Assembly (NCBI RefSeq): GCF_026625145.1
Contig: NZ_CP113088.1
Span: forward strand, 3,265,501 to 3,329,500
From: Lacinutrix neustonica
GTDB taxonomy: Bacteria; Bacteroidota; Bacteroidia; Flavobacteriales; Flavobacteriaceae
DNA: 64,000 nucleotides
Direction: 5' to 3'
Part shown: positions 61,777-64,000 of the stretch, piece after piece
Position numbering within the stretch: position 1 is the first letter of the stretch
Layout: each line of letters opens with the position of its first letter
The notes under the pieces: model-generated
Told to the model about the DNA's origin: nothing
The model's database searches: none
What the model saw: the letters and a program-made list of their open reading frames with translations, nothing else
Position numbers and translations under genes: made by a program

Positions 61777-62220
61777 ACTAAAAGTATATATGGTGTATAG
61801 TTTTAGCGCTTGATACAACTGTAGCACCGTCATCCCTTATGTAACAGGGGCGTAACCTTTGCCTCCCCAGGGCATCTGAGCGAAAAAGAAAATGTACGGT
61901 GTATAGTTTTAGCGAAAGAGTGAGCTGGTGCGCTGGCGAGTTGTCATCCCTTATGGAACGGGGTCATAACCTTTACCTCCCCAGGGCATCTGAGCGAAAA
62001 AGAAAATGTACGGTGTATAGTTTTAGCGAAAGAGTGAGCTGGTGCGCTGGCGAGTTGTCATCCTTTATGGAACGGGGTCATAACCTTTACCTCCCCAGGG
62101 CATCTGAGCGAAGAAGAAAATGTACGGTGTACATTTTTAGCGAAATAGTGAGCTGGTGTGCTGGCGAGTTGTCATCCCTTATGGAACAGGGTCGTAACCT
62201 TTGCCTCCCCAGGGATGACA
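61777..62220. repeat. 114-bp tandem repeat containing copies of the yidD 3' end
   Basis: Four units, each with GGTGTATAG and TTTTAGCG near its start (61793, 61898, 62012, 62126). The last two intervals are exactly 114 bases and the first 105. Units share 'CTCCCCAGGG' and 'CATCCCTTATGGAAC'. Read from the minus strand, each unit contains codons close to [11 protein letters not shown] plus a stop, which are the last residues of yidD (62179-62400). So the array grew by tandem duplication of the gene's own tail. 'AGTTGTCATCCC' in the plus strand also forms an inverted repeat with GGGATGACAACT at 62214-62225. Confidence 0.85.
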
Positions 62221-62400
62221 ACTCAATATTCTCTTAATGCTTAATTTCATACCTTTTAAAAACCCATGTTTTTCTAATGCTTCTTTAGCGTAATGGGAAC
62301 ACGTGGGTTGGTAGCGGCATGTCGCCGGTGTAAAAGGAGATATAAAGGTTTGGTAAATCTTTATAACAAAAAGAAAAGGCGTTATTAATAGTTTTTTCAT
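62179..62400 (-). CDS. yidD: membrane protein insertion efficiency factor YidD
   Basis: 73 residues. Small amphipathic protein that helps YidC insert inner-membrane proteins. The conserved stretch [38 protein letters not shown], with its three Cys, and [17 protein letters not shown] at the end are hallmark. The last twelve codons lie inside the 114-bp repeat. It lies between cysS and lgt on the same strand. Confidence 0.92.
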   Translation of the reverse strand: MKKLLITPFLFVIKIYQTFISPFTPATCRYQPTCSHYAKEALEKHGFLKGMKLSIKRILSCHPWGGKGYDPVP

Positions 62401-62442
62401 AATCCATAAGTCTGTTTGCTTGAAGAGACTTAACCGGAGGAT

Positions 62443-63928
62443 TTAATTAGTGGAAAACGTCGTTCCCTCACGACCATCATTTAATTGTATGCCCACCGCT
62501 TCAAGTTCATTGCGTATTTTATCAGATAATGCAAAGTCTTTATTGGCTCGGGCTTCCTGTCTCAATGTAATGAGTAATTCAACCGCTCCGGATAATTTAT
62601 CGGTACCAATTATACTATCTTCAGCAGTACTTTTCAGCCCTAAAACATCAAATACAAAATTGTGTATGGTCGTTTTAAAAAGGTTTAAATCTTCTTTAGT
62701 GATGGTTGTATGACCTTCCTTTATAGCATTAATGTAATTTACGGCTTCAAATAAATTCGCAATCAGAATGGGAGTATTGAAATCGTCATTCATCGCATCA
62801 TAACATTTTTGCTTCCAATCTTGAATATCGAAGGAGGTCGTGTTAGAGGTCTTTAAGTTTTCTAAATCGTCCACTGCATGCATTAATCGATGAAAACCTT
62901 TTTCACTTGCCAAAAGGCCATTGTTTGTTAAATCTAAAACACTTCTGTAAGCAGATTGCATCATGAAAAAGCGCACTACATTAGGATTGTATGCTTTAGA
63001 CATGATATCATTCTTACCGTGAAAGCAATTCTGAAGGGTTTATTATGTTTCCCGTAGATTTAGACATGCGGGCACCATTTAGTTCAAGCATGTTAGCATG
63101 CATCCAGTAATTTACTGGGGCTTTTCCTATAGCCGCTTGGTTTTGTGCAATTTCACACTCATGGTGTGGGAATTTCAAATCCATTCCGCCCCCATGAATA
63201 TCAAACTGATCCCCTAGGTATTTAGTGCTCATGGCTGTACATTCTAAATGCCAACCAGGAAAGCCGTCACTCCATGGTGATGGCCAACGCATAATATGAG
63301 TCGGTTCTGCTTTTTTCCATAAGGCAAAATCTTGGGGATTTTTTTTGTCGCTTTGACCGTCTAGGGCGCGCGTGTTGTGGATTAAATCCTCTAATTTTCG
63401 TTTACTTAAAATACCATAATCATTGGTTTCATTGTATTTGTGTACATCAAAATAAACAGAGCCATTCACTTCATACCCAAAGCCATTCTTAATGATGGTT
63501 TTGATAAGCTCAATTTGTTCAATAATATGGCCAGTAGCCGTAGGTTCAATACTTGGAGGTAATAAATTAAAAGTATTAATGACATTATGGAAATCTACAG
63601 TGTAACGCTGCACGACTTCCATGGGCTCAATCTCTTCTAATCGTGCTTTTTTAGTAATCTTATCTTCGCCAATATCGGCATCATTCTCTAAATGCCCTGC
63701 ATCCGTAATATTTCTAACATAACGCACTTTATATCCTAAATGCTTCAAATAACGAAAAATCATATCAAAAGACATAAATGTTCTTACGTTACCTAAATGA
63801 ACGTTACTGTAAACTGTTGGGCCGCAAACATACATGCCTACATACCCTTCATGAATGCTCTTAAAAGCTTCCTTTTTTCCAGTTAAAGAATTATAAATAT
63901 GTATTTGCTGATCTTGGTAAAGCTGCAT
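62443..63928 (-). CDS. cysS: cysteinyl-tRNA synthetase (one frameshift)
   Basis: About 494 residues. Class Ia synthetase: HIGH-like [34 protein letters not shown] with zinc-ligand residues (Cys near 28, Cys in HLEC, His and Glu in PHHECEIAQ) and KMSKS-like RMSKSTGNI, then the DALR-type anticodon region ending [14 protein letters not shown]. At 63017-63022 the gene strand reads TCACGG where TCYGG is needed; repair gives [25 protein letters not shown]. The site is again one base longer. Essential gene, so the break is probably artificial. Confidence 0.94.
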
Positions 63929-64000
63929 GGGTATTATTTGTTATAGTAATAGTCGTAGTTTAGAAAACGGAAACTAAAAATTTAAAATTTAGTATCTAAT

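Noticed and set aside
61777-62220. CRISPR array
   Set aside because: Repeats are 114 bases with no spacers and no cas gene nearby; units are contiguous copies of one another.
61899-62237. A plus-strand repeat protein of three 38-residue Cys-containing units
   Set aside because: It is a by-product of a 114-base unit length divisible by three. The differences between units are not biased to silent positions, and there is no ribosome-binding site or signal. The repeat is better explained as copies of the yidD tail.

Overview
The window is about 64 kb of an AT-rich chromosome from a member of the Flavobacteriaceae (Bacteroidota). The evidence is the fused E1 alpha-beta 2-oxoacid dehydrogenase, a single SecDF polypeptide, type IX secretion (T9SS) cargo tails, many MKK...CSC lipoproteins, and the small DUF5522, DUF2911, DUF4136 and DUF6588 families typical of that group. 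I found no rRNA, tRNA, CRISPR array or complete insertion sequence.

Layout. 0-3.4 kb: branched-chain amino acid catabolism (end of an E2 acyltransferase, IlvE aminotransferase, fused E1). 3.5-7 kb: small lipoproteins, urocanate hydratase (hutU) with a coupled DUF5522 gene, and a small HEKIH protein. 7-12.8 kb: a giant T9SS-secreted GEVED protein and an S74-type secreted protein. 12.9-16 kb: PLP desulfhydrase/deaminase, LysM glucosaminidase, hemL. 16-22.4 kb: unknown secreted proteins, a YccS-like FUSC membrane protein, an acyltransferase-like membrane fragment. 22.8-25.1 kb: ffh and folD. 25.1-28.65 kb: a YwaF/TIGR02206 membrane gene whose middle is replaced by a 3-kb AT-rich segment (HlyD fragment, two lipoproteins, an HEXXH lipoprotein). 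28.6-35.4 kb: VOC, rluF, hydrolase, cupin, YitT and HerA-like genes. 35.5-39.4 kb: four tandem secreted paralogues. 39.5-42.7 kb: queE, DUF2911, asnB. 42.8-46.6 kb: hybrid histidine kinase, a helix-turn-helix membrane protein and two CPBP proteases. 46.9-58.8 kb: gyrB, PQQ-like, DUF6588, mdh, a second helix-turn-helix membrane protein, secDF. 58.8-64 kb (minus strand): hydrolase, DUF192, lgt, a 114-bp tandem repeat, yidD, cysS.

The most striking feature of the sequence is not a gene. At least 22 genes, many of them essential (gyrB, ffh, secDF, lgt, cysS, hemL, folD), carry indels or nonsense changes, and about 35 of some 42 such lesions fall on the same five bases, CCRGA (TCYGG on the other strand). 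CCAGA gains one G, usually reading CCGAGA. CCGGA loses one G, or twice reads CCGTA. Restoring the motif restores a conserved protein each time. This looks like a systematic base-calling error at a modified motif, so the genes are probably intact in the cell, and the pattern itself hints at a DNA modification recognising about CCRGA. I therefore annotate split genes as single CDSs and give the lesion positions.

Coordinates of repaired genes are spans of the sequence as given. Functions of the conserved enzymes are secure; those of the secreted and island proteins are mostly unknown.
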